From the NCBI RefSeq assembly GCF_014646815.1, contig NZ_BMNZ01000010.1, forward strand, positions 40,517-104,516: 64,000 bases of DNA, written 5' to 3'. The translations under genes were made by a program, and so were the position numbers. Below are positions 15,841 to 24,651 of this stretch, piece by piece (the stretch's first letter is position 1; the number at the start of each line of letters is the position of its first letter). The notes under the pieces are model-generated. The model worked only from the letters and a program-made list of their open reading frames with translations, had not been told where the DNA came from and did not search any database. This stretch comes from Terrabacter tumescens. GTDB lineage: Bacteria > Actinomycetota > Actinomycetes > Actinomycetales > Dermatophilaceae.

Positions 15841-17253
15841 ATGGCAACGCTTGCTGACGCAACCCCGCCCATCGCGCTCGGGGCGCTCGACGGTCGCTAC
15901 CGCGGCGCCGTCGCGCCCCTCGTCGACCACCTGTCGGAGGCGGCGCTCAACCGGCAGCGGGTGCACGTCGAGATCGAGTGGCTCATCCACCAGACGAGCC
16001 ACGGCGTCGTGCCGGGCGTGCGGCAGCTGACCGACGCCGAGGTCACGGCACTGCGGGCGGTCGTCAACGGCTTCGGCACCGACGAGGTCGCCGAGCTCGG
16101 CGAGATCGAGCGCGTCACCGTCCACGACGTCAAGGCCGTCGAGTACTTCCTCAAGAAGCGCCTGAGCGCCATCGCGCCGGCGGACGAGGACAAGGGCCTG
16201 GCCGAGCTCATCCACTTCGGCTGCACGAGCGAGGACATCAACAACCTCTCCTACGCCCTCATGGTCAAGGGCGCGGTCGAGCAGGTGTGGCTGCCCAAGG
16301 CGCAGGCGCTCGTCGAGCAGGTCGCGACGATGGCCCGTGAGCTCAAGGACGTGCCGCTGCTCGCGCACACGCACGGCCAGCCTGCGACGCCGACGACGAT
16401 GGGCAAGGAGCTCGCCGTCCTCGCGCACCGCCTCGGCCGGCAGCTGCGCCGCATCGAGGGCCAGGAGTACCTCGGCAAGTTCAACGGCGCCACCGGCACG
16501 TTCGGCGCCCACGCGCTCGCCCTCCCCGACGTCGACTGGCCCGCCGTGTCCAAGGCGTTCGTCGAGGCCCTCGGCCTGACGTGGAACCCGCTGACGACCC
16601 AGATCGAGAGCCACGACTGGCAGGCCGAGCTCTACGCCGACGTCGCGCGCTTCAACCGCATCCTGCACAACCTCTGCACCGATGTGTGGACCTACATCTC
16701 GATGGGCTACTTCGCGCAGGTGCGCGGCCAGGGCACCGTCGGGTCGAGCACGATGCCGCACAAGGTCAACCCGATCCGCTTCGAGAACGCCGAGGCCAAC
16801 CTCGAGGTGAGCAACGCCCTGCTCGACGTCCTCGGCGGGACGCTCGTGCAGAGCCGCCTCCAGCGCGACCTCACCGACTCGAGCATGCAGCGCAACATCG
16901 GCACGGCCTTCGGCCACTCGATGCTCGCGCTCGACAACGTCGCCCGCGGCCTCGCCGGGCTCGACGCCGTGCCCGAGCGCATGGCGGCCGACCTGGAGGC
17001 CAACTGGGAGGTGCTCGGCGAGCCGATCCAGTCGGCCATGCGGGCCCTCGGCGCCCAGGGCGTCCCCGGCATGGAGGAGCCCTACGAGCGGCTCAAGGAG
17101 CTGACCCGCGGGCGCCGCATCGACGGCGACGACCTGCGCGAGTTCGTGCGTGGGCTGGGCCTGCCCGCCGACGTCGAGGCCCGCTTCGTGGCCCTGACGC
17201 CGCAGACCTACACCGCCCTCGCGAGCCGACTCGTCGACGACTACCTCGCCTGA
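15841..17253 (+). CDS. purB: adenylosuccinate lyase
   Basis: 470 aa cytoplasmic enzyme acting twice in purine synthesis: SAICAR to AICAR and adenylosuccinate to AMP, releasing fumarate. The superfamily signature GSSTMPHKVNP begins about residue 301 with its catalytic Ser, and TSEDINN and HTHGQPATPTT carry the conserved active-site residues. Length and layout (IALGALDGRYRG at the start) match the E. coli-type enzyme. GGGAGG sits 8 bp before ATG 15841, which rules out the in-frame start at 15760. The gene stands alone. Confidence 0.96.
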   Translation: MATLADATPPIALGALDGRYRGAVAPLVDHLSEAALNRQRVHVEIEWLIHQTSHGVVPGVRQLTDAEVTALRAVVNGFGTDEVAELGEIERVTVHDVKAVEYFLKKRLSAIAPADEDKGLAELIHFGCTSEDINNLSYALMVKGAVEQVWLPKAQALVEQVATMARELKDVPLLAHTHGQPATPTTMGKELAVLAHRLGRQLRRIEGQEYLGKFNGATGTFGAHALALPDVDWPAVSKAFVEALGLTWNPLTTQIESHDWQAELYADVARFNRILHNLCTDVWTYISMGYFAQVRGQGTVGSSTMPHKVNPIRFENAEANLEVSNALLDVLGGTLVQSRLQRDLTDSSMQRNIGTAFGHSMLALDNVARGLAGLDAVPERMAADLEANWEVLGEPIQSAMRALGAQGVPGMEEPYERLKELTRGRRIDGDDLREFVRGLGLPADVEARFVALTPQTYTALASRLVDDYLA

Positions 17254-17254
17254 C

Positions 17255-17262
17255 GGCATACG
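17255..17262 (+). repeat. motif GGCATACG just after purB
   Basis: Octamer copy two bases past the purB stop codon. Confidence 0.6.
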
Positions 17263-17339
17263 CCCGACTCGTCGGCACGCACGCTCTCGCCACGCGGGGC
17301 TTGCTGGTCACTTCCGCGCCTGAGGTCAGCGCTCGGCGG

Positions 17340-17345
17340 TAACGT
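17340..17345 (+). promoter_or_regulatory. -10 box TAACGT for MmcQ/YjbR gene (leaderless)
   Basis: TAACGT, 8 nt, then ATG 17354. Confidence 0.45.
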
Positions 17346-17353
17346 GCCGAGGC

Positions 17354-17761
17354 ATGGCCCGCTCACGCGCCGCCCGGCTCAGCGACATCGACGAGGCAGC
17401 CCTCGCGCTGCCCGAGGTGACGCGCGACCCGCCGTCCGGTGGGCGGCCCTCCTTCCAGGTGCGGGGCAAGACGTTCGCGTTCGCCCGCGGACCGCGCAAG
17501 GACGCCGTCGACCCGGAGACGGGTCAGCCGTACGAGGACGTGCTCGCCTTCTCGTGCACGGCCGAGGACAAGGAGTCGATGGTCTCGGACCCCGACTCGC
17601 CGTGGTTCACGACGCCGCACTGGAACGGCTACAACGCCGTGCTCCTGCTCGAGCGCGACATCGGCCGGCTCACCGCGCAGGAGATCCGCGAGGTCGTGAC
17701 CGACGCCTGGCTCGCCAAGGCCCCGAAGCGGCTGGCCACGGAGCTGCTCGGCGAGCCGTGA
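17354..17761 (+). CDS. MmcQ/YjbR-family protein
   Basis: 135 aa of the CyaY-like YjbR fold, a small DNA-binding-like alpha/beta protein of unknown role. SDIDEAALALPEVT, GRPSFQVRGKTFAF and the final ALVTDAWLAKAPKRLA-type helix (VVTDAWLAKAPKRLA) are the family's recurring blocks. Its 3' end is only about 10 bp from the CsoR operator, but it has its own promoter and no link to copper is implied. Confidence 0.8.
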   Translation: MARSRAARLSDIDEAALALPEVTRDPPSGGRPSFQVRGKTFAFARGPRKDAVDPETGQPYEDVLAFSCTAEDKESMVSDPDSPWFTTPHWNGYNAVLLLERDIGRLTAQEIREVVTDAWLAKAPKRLATELLGEP

Positions 17762-17771
17762 CCCGTCAGGA

Positions 17772-17791
17772 ATACCCCAGAGGGGTATCAT
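17772..17791 (+). promoter_or_regulatory. CsoR operator and csoR promoter
   Basis: ATACCCC-AGA-GGGGTAT at 17772-17788 is a perfect copper box of the CsoR type. It overlaps the -10 box TATCAT (17786-17791), so bound CsoR would block RNA polymerase and Cu(I) would release it. Confidence 0.9.
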
Positions 17792-17815
17792 GTTGACCAC
17801 GACGAGGAGGTGCCC

Positions 17816-18097
17816 ATGGCTGGATACACCGGCAGCAAGGACGACTACCTGAAGCGGCTGCGCCGCATCGAGGGCCAGGTGCGCGGCGTGCAGAAGATGG
17901 TCGACACCGACACGTACTGCATCGACATCCTGACCCAGGTCAGCGCCATCACCAAGGCCCTGCAGGCCGTCAGCCTCGGCCTGCTCGAGGACCACGTCGC
18001 CCACTGCGTCGTCGACGCCGCCCGCGAGTCCGACGAGGCCGCCGCCGAGAAGGTGCGCGAGGCCTCCGAGGCCATTGCCCGCCTGGTCCGCAGCTGA
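17816..18097 (+). CDS. csoR: copper-sensing repressor CsoR
   Basis: 93 aa all-helical repressor. The Cu(I) ligands C35, H60 and C64 match C36, H61 and C65 of M. tuberculosis CsoR (TYCIDILTQ and EDHVAHCVVDA). Without copper it binds the box at 17772; with Cu(I) it lets go. GAGGAGG five bases before ATG 17816 sets the start over ATG 17810. It leads the operon csoR-copZ-copA. Its last codons begin a short tandem repeat. Confidence 0.95.
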   Translation: MAGYTGSKDDYLKRLRRIEGQVRGVQKMVDTDTYCIDILTQVSAITKALQAVSLGLLEDHVAHCVVDAARESDEAAAEKVREASEAIARLVRS

Positions 18098-18132
18098 GTC
18101 CGCAACTGAGTCCGCAGCCGAGTCCACAGCCG
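18088..18132. repeat. 12-bp tandem repeat after csoR
   Basis: Units like CGCAGCTGAGTC, CGCAACTGAGTC, CGCAGCCGAGTC and CACAGCCGAG follow each other, starting in the last csoR codons. The first TGA is the csoR stop. Confidence 0.7.
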
Positions 18133-18174
18133 AGCACCCCGACGCAACCCGACCACCGCCTGAGGAGGCACCCG

Positions 18175-18393
18175 ATGAGCACCACCCAGACCGAGATCAC
18201 CGTCGCCGGCATGACGTGCGGCCACTGCAGCGCCGCCGTCAGCAACGAGCTGTCGTCGCTGCCCGGCGTCACCGCCGTCGCGGTCGACCTGCACCCCGGT
18301 GAGGACTCCCCCGTCACCATCACGAGCGAGGCCCCCCTCGACCCGGCCGTCGTCGCCGACGCCGTCGCCGAGGCGGGCTACAGCCTCCGATGA
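18175..18393 (+). CDS. copZ: copper chaperone CopZ
   Basis: 72 aa heavy-metal-associated domain. MTCGHC places the Cu(I)-binding C15 and C18; the rest is the ferredoxin-like fold ending in AVAEAGYSL. It carries Cu(I) in the cytoplasm to CopA and CsoR. TGAGGAGG is 6 bp upstream. Its stop overlaps the copA start by 4 bp (ATGA), so the two are translated together. Confidence 0.94.
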   Translation: MSTTQTEITVAGMTCGHCSAAVSNELSSLPGVTAVAVDLHPGEDSPVTITSEAPLDPAVVADAVAEAGYSLR

Positions 18394-20876
18394 GCGAGGG
18401 CCAGGCGCCGGTCGCCACGGCGAGGCGGGACCCCGACGAGGTCCGCCTCGCCATCACCGGCATGACCTGTGCCTCCTGCTCCGCGCGCATCGAGCGCAAG
18501 CTCTCCAAGGTCGCCGGCGTCGAGTCCGCGACCGTCAACCTCGCCACCGAGAAGGCGCTCGTCTCCTTCACCGCCCCCGTCACGGTCGAGCAGATCCTCG
18601 CCGAGGTGAAGAAGACCGGCTACGGCGCCACCGTCATCGACGGCTCGCGCCCCGCCTCCTCGACGGCCGCCTCGCAGACGGCGTATGCCGTGTCGCCCGA
18701 GAGCGCCCCCGTGGAGTCCGCGGACGGCCGGGTCGACACGCCTGCCGCCGACCGACCTGCGGCCGGGGCGCTGCTCGAGAAGCTGCGGTCCCAGGAGCTG
18801 GCTCGGCAGAAGGTCCGGGCCGCGGCGCCGCAGGAGAGCCGGGCCCGGACGGCCCCGGCCTCCTCGATCCAGCCCGCCACACGGCATACGCCCTCGTCCG
18901 GCTCGTCAGCGCACGGCTCGGGAGGGCACGCAGGCGCCGGTGGCGAGGACCACCTCGAGCACACGCCCGCCCAGAACGTGCTCAAGCCGCGCCTGCTCGT
19001 CGCGATCGCGCTGACCGTCCCGGTCCTGCTGCTCGCCATGGTGCTGCCGTCGTTCGGCGCCAGCCCGTGGCTGCAGCTGCTCCTCGCGACGCCCGTCGTC
19101 TTCTGGTGCGCGTGGCCCTTCCACCGCGCCGCCGCCGTCAACGCCCGCCACCTCGCCTCGACGATGGACACCCTCGTCTCCCTCGGGGTGCTCGCGGCGT
19201 GGGGGTACTCCGTCGTCGAGCTCCTGCAGGGGGGCATGCACCTCTACTTCGAGGTCGCCTCGGTCGTCACGACGTTCCTGCTCGTCGGCCGCTTCCTCGA
19301 GGCGCGCGCCAAGGACTCGGGCAAGGACGCGCTGCGCTCGCTGCTCGACCTCGGCGCCAAGGACGTCTCCGTCCTGCGCATCGACCCGCAGTCGCGGATC
19401 ACGAGCGAGCTGCGGATCCCGGTCGACCAGCTCGTCGTCGGCGACCAGTTCGTCGTGCGACCGGGCGAGAAGGTCGCGACCGACGGCGTGGTGCGCGACG
19501 GGTCGAGCGCCGTCGACGCGAGCCTCGTGACGGGCGAGTCGACCCCGGTCGACGTCTCCCCCGGCGACGACGTCACCGGCGGCTCGATCAACACGACCGG
19601 GCGCCTCGTCGTCGAGGCCCGCAAGGTCGGGGCCGACACGATGCTCGCCGGCATTCAGCGCCTCGTCGAGACCGCCCAGACCGGCAAGGCCGACGTGCAG
19701 CGCCTCGCCGACCGGGTCTCGTCGGTCTTCGTCCCGGTCGTGCTCGTGCTGGCCCTCGTGACGTTCGTCGCGTGGCTCGCGACGGGCCACGACCTCGGCA
19801 CCTCGCTCGCCGTCGCAGTGACCGTCCTCATCATCGCCTGCCCCTGTGCGCTCGGCCTCGCGACACCGACGGCGCTGCTCGTCGGCACCGGCCGCGGCGC
19901 GCAGCTCGGCACCCTCATCAAGGGCCCGCAGGTGCTCGAGGACACCCGCCGCGTCGACACCGTCGTGCTCGACAAGACCGGCACCGTGACCACCGGCGAG
20001 CTGCGACTGCGGAGCATCGCGGTGCTCGGCAAGCTCTCGAAGAAGGCGGCCCTCACCGCGGCCGCCGCCGTCGAGCAGGGCAGCGAGCACCCCATCGCAC
20101 AGGCCATCGTCGACGGCGCCCGCCTGGCCCGGCTCGAGCTGCCGCGGATCCACGACTTCGAGGCCAACCCCGGAGAGGGCGCCACCGCACGGATCAAGGA
20201 CACCGAGGTCACCGTCGGCAAGGCGGTGCTCTTCGAGAGCGTCGCCCCCGAGCTGCTCGAGCACGCCCGCGCGAGCGCCGGCACCACGGTCTTCGTCGGC
20301 TGGGACGGCGTCGCCCAGGCCGCCCTCACCGTCGAGGACACCGTGCGCGAGTCGTCCAAGGCCGCCATCGCGCGGCTGCGCGCCCTCGGCCTTACCCCCT
20401 ACCTGCTGACCGGCGACAGCGCCTCCAACGCCCGCAGCGTCGCCGAGCAGGTCGGCATCGACGCCTCGCACGTGCGCGCCGACGTGCTGCCCGCCCAGAA
20501 GCACGCCGTCGTCACCGAGCTGCAGCAGTCGGGACGCGTCGTGGCCATGGTCGGCGACGGGGTCAACGACGCCGCGGCGCTCGCCCAGGCCGACCTCGGC
20601 CTCGCAATGGGCTCGGGCACCGACGTCGCCATGGACTCGGCCGACATCGTGCTCGTGCGCCCCGACCTCGACGCGGTCGGCGACGCGATCGGCCTCTCGC
20701 GCGAGACGCTGCGCATCATCAAGCAGAACCTCGCGTGGGCGTTCGGCTACAACACGGCCGCCATCCCGCTCGCCGCGTTCGGCCTGCTCAACCCGATGAT
20801 CGCCGGGGCGACGATGGCGCTGTCGTCGGTGCTCGTCGTCAGCAACTCGCTGCGCCTCAAGCGCTGGGGCCGCTGA
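18390..20876 (+). CDS. copA: Cu(I)-exporting P1B-type ATPase
   Basis: 828 aa membrane pump that exports Cu(I). One N-terminal metal domain (MTCASC, C27 and C30) is followed by an unusually long Ala/Pro/Ser linker (about residues 85-190), then eight helices with the CPC metal site (about 484-486), DKTGT phosphorylation site (D528), SEHP ATP-binding motif and GDGVND hinge (about 721). The linker DNA holds two facing copies of the CGTATGCCGTGT motif (18682 and 18879), so repeat DNA may have lengthened it. Last gene of the operon; a palindrome follows. Confidence 0.95.
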   Translation: MSEGQAPVATARRDPDEVRLAITGMTCASCSARIERKLSKVAGVESATVNLATEKALVSFTAPVTVEQILAEVKKTGYGATVIDGSRPASSTAASQTAYAVSPESAPVESADGRVDTPAADRPAAGALLEKLRSQELARQKVRAAAPQESRARTAPASSIQPATRHTPSSGSSAHGSGGHAGAGGEDHLEHTPAQNVLKPRLLVAIALTVPVLLLAMVLPSFGASPWLQLLLATPVVFWCAWPFHRAAAVNARHLASTMDTLVSLGVLAAWGYSVVELLQGGMHLYFEVASVVTTFLLVGRFLEARAKDSGKDALRSLLDLGAKDVSVLRIDPQSRITSELRIPVDQLVVGDQFVVRPGEKVATDGVVRDGSSAVDASLVTGESTPVDVSPGDDVTGGSINTTGRLVVEARKVGADTMLAGIQRLVETAQTGKADVQRLADRVSSVFVPVVLVLALVTFVAWLATGHDLGTSLAVAVTVLIIACPCALGLATPTALLVGTGRGAQLGTLIKGPQVLEDTRRVDTVVLDKTGTVTTGELRLRSIAVLGKLSKKAALTAAAAVEQGSEHPIAQAIVDGARLARLELPRIHDFEANPGEGATARIKDTEVTVGKAVLFESVAPELLEHARASAGTTVFVGWDGVAQAALTVEDTVRESSKAAIARLRALGLTPYLLTGDSASNARSVAEQVGIDASHVRADVLPAQKHAVVTELQQSGRVVAMVGDGVNDAAALAQADLGLAMGSGTDVAMDSADIVLVRPDLDAVGDAIGLSRETLRIIKQNLAWAFGYNTAAIPLAAFGLLNPMIAGATMALSSVLVVSNSLRLKRWGR
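18682..18693 (-). repeat. dispersed motif in copA linker, first copy
   Basis: CGTATGCCGTGT, read as TAYAVS in the CopA linker. Confidence 0.65.
18879..18890 (+). repeat. dispersed motif in copA linker, second copy
   Basis: ACACGGCATACG, opposite orientation to the copy 197 bp upstream, translated in a different frame (TRHTP). Confidence 0.65.
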
Positions 20877-20903
20877 GGTCTCCGGTCTCCTTCTGCCGCC
20901 GCC

Positions 20904-20952
20904 GGTTTGAGGTATGCCGGTAGCGATCCCTGCGGCGCGCCTACCTCAAACG
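20904..20952. terminator. GAGGT-type palindrome after copA
   Basis: GTTTGAGGTA (20905-20914) pairs with TACCTCAAAC (20942-20951) around a GC-rich loop that contains TATGCCGG. It sits 28 bp past the copA stop and before a gene with its own promoter, so it probably ends the copper operon. No T-run follows. Confidence 0.65.
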
Positions 20953-20975
20953 GGTGGTGGCGAGCGGCGGGCGGC

Positions 20976-20981
20976 TAGGTT
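20976..20981 (+). promoter_or_regulatory. -10 box TAGGTT for VOC gene (leaderless)
   Basis: TAGGTT, 6 nt, then ATG 20988. Confidence 0.55.
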
Positions 20982-20987
20982 CGGGGC

Positions 20988-21326
20988 ATGGTGGCCTTCG
21001 TGAAGTCGGTGACGTTCGACTGCTCCGACCCGCTGCGGCTCGCGGGCTTCTGGGCCGCGGCGCTCGGCTCGAACGTCGACGAGGACAGCACGGACCGGCG
21101 AGCGTGGGTCGAGCCGGCGGGCTGGGGCGGGCCGACCCTGTGGTTCCAGCCCGTGCCCGAGGGCAAGACCGCGAAGAACCGGCAGCACTTCGACCTGAGG
21201 GCCGTCGGCCCGGTCGAGGCCGAGGTGGACCGGCTCACGATCCTGGGCGCGACGGTCATCGGCCGCGACGGAGACGTCGTCGTCATGGCCGACCCGGAGG
21301 GCAACGAGTTCTGCGTCGAGTCCTGA
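20988..21326 (+). CDS. small VOC-family protein
   Basis: 112 aa single glyoxalase-like module: VKSVTFDCSDPLRLAGFWAAALG at the start and VVVMADPEGNEFCVES at the end, the typical first strand and last metal-site strand. It would dimerise to form the active site. The substrate is unknown. It is monocistronic; the 21327-21453 gap holds no gene or clear promoter. Confidence 0.82.
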   Translation: MVAFVKSVTFDCSDPLRLAGFWAAALGSNVDEDSTDRRAWVEPAGWGGPTLWFQPVPEGKTAKNRQHFDLRAVGPVEAEVDRLTILGATVIGRDGDVVVMADPEGNEFCVES

Positions 21327-21453
21327 CGCGGCATCGATAGCCGACCCGACCCGAGCCGAGTCGCATCCGCACTTTGACGCGCACGGCACGTTCTGGTGGG
21401 CTCGGGTCACCGACGACGGACCGGTCGTCGGGCACGACAGGGGAGGTCAGACG

Positions 21454-22476
21454 GTGACGTCGACGACAGCACCACAGCAGGCACCGCCGGACGAGGGCCG
21501 CGGGACACGGCTCGGGTCGGGGCTCTGGTCGAGCCCGTGGGTGGTGCCGATCGCTGCCGTGCTCGGCTGGTTCGTCGGCCTGCTCCCATGGATCGTCCGG
21601 CGATCCCGGCAGGGCACCTTCGGCACGCCGTGGAACCCGCGCAACGACCTGCGCGACGCCCTGCTGCCCTTCCACCACCAGCTGCTGCCGATGCTCGTCG
21701 TCGTCACGGTCGTGGCCGGTCTGCTCGCCGGCAGCGCCCCGTGGTGCAGCACCTCCCGCCGCTCCCGGCGCCTCGTCCTCGCCGCGCTGACGACGCTCGG
21801 AGCGCTGCTCGCGGCCGGCTGGTCGGTCGTGCAGACCCTCTCCCCCGACCCCGACCTCGGCGGCTCCGGGACGACCGCCGCCCAGGTGCGGGTGGCGTTC
21901 GTCGCGGTGACCGTCGCGGGTGCACTGCTCGGTCTCGTCCTCGGCCTCACGGTGTCGCTCGGTGGTGCCGCGGTGCGCGCGGCGGCGTCGGCGCCTGCCG
22001 CCGTCTTCATCGCCGACTGGTTGGGCCAGCTCGTGCTCGGCAGCCTCGGGTCGCCGGGACCGACGTGGCTGCCGACGCTGCTCGCCGCCTTGGCCGGCGC
22101 CGGCGTCGGGTTGGCTCTCGTGGGAGCCGCGCGAGCCCACCTGCTCGCCCGCGTCGCCGCGTGGGTCGGCTCGCTCGTCCTGCTCGTCGTCACCGCGTCG
22201 GCGCTGACGGCGGTGCGCTACGTGCTCGAGGCACTGCGCGGCACGCCGATCCGTGGCGACGCCCTCTCCGAGCTGATCGTCGACGGTCTCCGCGTCATGG
22301 GCGCGTCCCTACAGACGACCCTCACCGCCTGGGGCCCGCCGCCGGCGTCCCCGCTCACGGCCGTCGTCGTCGCTGCGACGGTCGGCGCCGTCGGCACGCT
22401 CCTCGCCGCTCGTCGCGCCGACCGAGCCGACCGCGCCGACCGCGCACCCGACGACTCGACGAGGACCACGGCATGA
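21454..22476 (+). CDS. multi-span membrane protein, unknown
   Basis: 340 aa, mostly hydrophobic, with about eight membrane helices (first at residues 28-50 with GWFVGLLPWIV, last about 305-325) and a basic, Asp-rich tail RADRADRADRAPDD. I do not recognise the family. GTG 21454 follows a GGGGAGG ribosome site. The stop overlaps the next start by 4 bp, so it is co-translated with the Nudix gene. Confidence 0.7.
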   Translation: MTSTTAPQQAPPDEGRGTRLGSGLWSSPWVVPIAAVLGWFVGLLPWIVRRSRQGTFGTPWNPRNDLRDALLPFHHQLLPMLVVVTVVAGLLAGSAPWCSTSRRSRRLVLAALTTLGALLAAGWSVVQTLSPDPDLGGSGTTAAQVRVAFVAVTVAGALLGLVLGLTVSLGGAAVRAAASAPAAVFIADWLGQLVLGSLGSPGPTWLPTLLAALAGAGVGLALVGAARAHLLARVAAWVGSLVLLVVTASALTAVRYVLEALRGTPIRGDALSELIVDGLRVMGASLQTTLTAWGPPPASPLTAVVVAATVGAVGTLLAARRADRADRADRAPDDSTRTTA

Positions 22477-23012
22477 CGGACCACGGCATGACGGACCGCG
22501 GGCCTGCGCCCGATGGTGCCTCCGCCCTGACACCGTGGACGACGACCGTCACGGCCTTCACCGTCCCGCGCCGCGGCTCCGAGTGGCTGATGATCCGCCA
22601 CGAGCGCCTGGGCGTGACCTCGTGGGAGCTGCCCGGCGGTCACGTCGACCCCGGCGAGGATCTCGAGCAGGCCGCGGCCCGGGAGACGCTCGAGGAGGCC
22701 GGCGTCGCGGTCGAGGTCGGCGCCCTGCTCGCCACGTGCGTGCACGAGTGGCACGAGCGGCGCGCCCGCAAGCTCATCTGCTTCTTCGACGCGGCGGTGC
22801 AGCCCGGGCCGGCGCCGCGGGTCCCGGACGGCGAGCCCGACATCCGCGACGTCGCGTGGCTCGACCCTCTCGGGCTCCCGACCGACGACGTCAGCCCGTT
22901 CCTGCTGCCCCTCGTCGAGCAGCAGCGGCGAGGCTGGCTCGAGCCCCCGACCCACTTCCGGATGACCCATCGGCGCAACGCCGCCGGCCTCTGGCAGCCC
23001 GCCGCGGTGTGA
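22473..23012 (+). CDS. Nudix hydrolase
   Basis: 179 aa. The Nudix box G(5x)E(7x)REUxEExGU reads GGHVDPGEDLEQAAARETLEE then AG, from about residue 55, with the catalytic Glu pair intact. Such enzymes cleave nucleoside diphosphates linked to another group; the substrate here is unknown. The first ten residues, MTDHGMTDRG, come from a short direct repeat, so ATG 22488 could also be the start. Confidence 0.85.
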   Translation: MTDHGMTDRGPAPDGASALTPWTTTVTAFTVPRRGSEWLMIRHERLGVTSWELPGGHVDPGEDLEQAAARETLEEAGVAVEVGALLATCVHEWHERRARKLICFFDAAVQPGPAPRVPDGEPDIRDVAWLDPLGLPTDDVSPFLLPLVEQQRRGWLEPPTHFRMTHRRNAAGLWQPAAV

Positions 23013-23072
23013 GGCGACGAGCCCTCAGCCGCGCCTCGGACAGGCCCCCAGCACCCACAAGGCGCCGGGGGT

Positions 23073-23777
23073 TCACGGCTGCGTGCCGACCCCGTCGGTC
23101 GGTGCCCACGGCAACGCGACCGGCCCCGGCGCCGAACTGCCCGCGGTCAGCTGCGGCGCCCCCGAGCCCGTCAGGTAGGCGTGCACGTTGGCGGCCACCT
23201 CGCGCAACGGGCGCGGCGGCAGGTAGGCCGAGGCGCCCGCATCGAGCAGCCGGCTCACGGGCCCCGGCGCGCTGACGCCGAGCTCGTCGTCCTCGATCTC
23301 GGTCACGATGATCCGGGCGTCGGGGAACATCATCCGCAGCGACCCGAGCAGCTGCGGGCTCACCGGGTGGGTCAGCACGACGTCGGCGCTCGTCGGAGCC
23401 TTGAGCAGGTCGAGCACGACGTAGCCCGCGCCCAGCTCGTCCGACAGCCGCTGACGGGCCGCCTTCGACAGCTTCGTCGCCGTGGCCACGACCATGGCGC
23501 CCTCCGGCACGCGCGGCGCAGCCTCCTCGGGGTCACCGTCCCCGCGACCGGGCTCCAGCCCGCCCACGACGGTCCCGACGAGCACGCTCGGGCGGTGCAC
23601 CAGCACGCCGATCTCGCGCCCGTCCCGCCGGAGCGTGACCTCCTGCCCGGCGAGCATCGCGTCGACCGCGGCCCGCACGTCCGGCGGCAGCGCCTCGAGG
23701 TCGAGGGACGGCACCCGGCGGAGCCTCCCCCACCTGCGGACCTGACCGTCGAGCTCGTGCACCGGCTCCTGGGGCAT
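23073..23777 (-). CDS. unknown protein with degenerate receiver-like half
   Basis: 234 aa, soluble. Residues 25-65 (LPPDVRAAVDAMLAGQEVTLRRD in part, then GREIGVLV) resemble the small sheet-helix unit of Phd-type antitoxins. Residues 125-205 (ADVVLTHPVSPQLLGSLRMMFPDARIIVT, LLDAGASAYL, LREVAANVHAYL as separate blocks) follow the strand-helix order of a response-regulator receiver but lack the phosphoryl Asp and the Lys. The function is unknown. ATG 23777 is set by a leaderless promoter. Confidence 0.6.
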   Translation of the reverse strand: MPQEPVHELDGQVRRWGRLRRVPSLDLEALPPDVRAAVDAMLAGQEVTLRRDGREIGVLVHRPSVLVGTVVGGLEPGRGDGDPEEAAPRVPEGAMVVATATKLSKAARQRLSDELGAGYVVLDLLKAPTSADVVLTHPVSPQLLGSLRMMFPDARIIVTEIEDDELGVSAPGPVSRLLDAGASAYLPPRPLREVAANVHAYLTGSGAPQLTAGSSAPGPVALPWAPTDGVGTQP

Positions 23778-23783
23778 CCAGGC

Positions 23784-23789
23784 ACCCTA
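23784..23789 (-). promoter_or_regulatory. -10 box TAGGGT for 23073-23777 (leaderless)
   Basis: On the minus strand TAGGGT is followed by 6 nt and ATG 23777. Confidence 0.55.
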
Positions 23790-23825
23790 ACCCGGCCACC
23801 CCGACAAACCGGGTACGACCGCCCG

Positions 23826-23845
23826 GCGCGCGACACGGCATACGC
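23826..23845. repeat. left 20-bp inverted repeat around VOC gene
   Basis: GCGCGCGACACGGCATACGC; its exact reverse complement lies at 24652-24671. Confidence 0.8.
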
Positions 23846-23861
23846 CATCGGGGAACGACGA

Positions 23862-23891
23862 ACGGCGGCCACCCCGAAGGGTGACCGCCGT
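23862..23891. terminator. hairpin terminator
   Basis: ACGGCGG...CCGCCGT outer stem with ACCC-CGAA-GGGT inner stem and a 4-nt loop. It lies 22 bp past the stop of the minus-strand VOC gene. Confidence 0.75.
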
Positions 23892-23913
23892 CTGGCGTGC
23901 GAGTTGGAGCGGG

Positions 23914-24549
23914 TCAGATGGTGACCTTGCCGCCGGGGGTGTCGAAGGTGACCGACAGCAGGCCGGGCGTGCCGTGCGGCGCGACGAACGTGAAGTCGAT
24001 GCCGCCCTTGTCGAAGGTGTCCTCCGGGCCGAGCCACTCGCGCACGCGCTTGGGGTCACCGGCGATCTGGAGGTTGTCGATGGAGACCGACGTGTCGGCG
24101 CCCGCGGAGGGGTGCACCGTCATGTCGTCCCACTCGATGAAGTAGGGGACCTGGGGGTCCGCCATGAGGCCCTTGATGCCGAGCTGGCGCCACTTGAGCT
24201 CGGTGCCGTCGGGGCGGTGCCGGTTGCCCGGGACCGACTCGCGGCCGAGGCGCTGCTCGACCTTGGCGATGTCGTCGACGGCGACGACCCAGCCGAGCCA
24301 GCCGCCGCCGGCCTCGGAGGCGGCACGGACGGCCTGGCCGAAGGGGGCCTTGTCGCTGGCCGGGTGGTCCAGGACCTCGACGACCTCGAGGTAGTGGTCC
24401 TTGGCCAGCGGGAAGATGACGTTGCGCGTGCCGAACCGGGGATGCACCCCGCCGTCGACCGGCGCGACGCCGATGAGCTCGGACAGGCGGGCGGCCGTGG
24501 CCTTGAGGCCACCAGCCTCCGCTGCATAAGAGACGTGGTCAACTCGCAT
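23914..24549 (-). CDS. glyoxalase-like (VOC) protein, long form
   Basis: 211 aa. MRVDHVSYAAEAGGL followed by NVIFPLAKDHYLEVVEVL is the pattern of the glyoxalase-like domain (two modules in one chain, few metal ligands). WLGWVVAVDDIAKVEQRLG and PYFIEWDD begin the second half. No substrate can be named. Start ATG 24549; ATG 24558 is possible. The gene is bracketed by perfect 20-bp inverted repeats at 23826 and 24652, and a hairpin terminator follows it. Confidence 0.75.
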   Translation of the reverse strand: MRVDHVSYAAEAGGLKATAARLSELIGVAPVDGGVHPRFGTRNVIFPLAKDHYLEVVEVLDHPASDKAPFGQAVRAASEAGGGWLGWVVAVDDIAKVEQRLGRESVPGNRHRPDGTELKWRQLGIKGLMADPQVPYFIEWDDMTVHPSAGADTSVSIDNLQIAGDPKRVREWLGPEDTFDKGGIDFTFVAPHGTPGLLSVTFDTPGGKVTI

Positions 24550-24651
24550 ACAGAACATCGTGACACACGCCAAGGGGTGCTCTTGACCACCCCTCCCCAC
24601 CGGCTGCGGGGCTCGTCACACCCGTCACATGGATGAAACCTGAACGTCATC

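Noticed and set aside
18098..18174. Attenuator or small gene between csoR and copZ
   Set aside because: It is explained by a 12-bp tandem repeat plus the copZ ribosome site.
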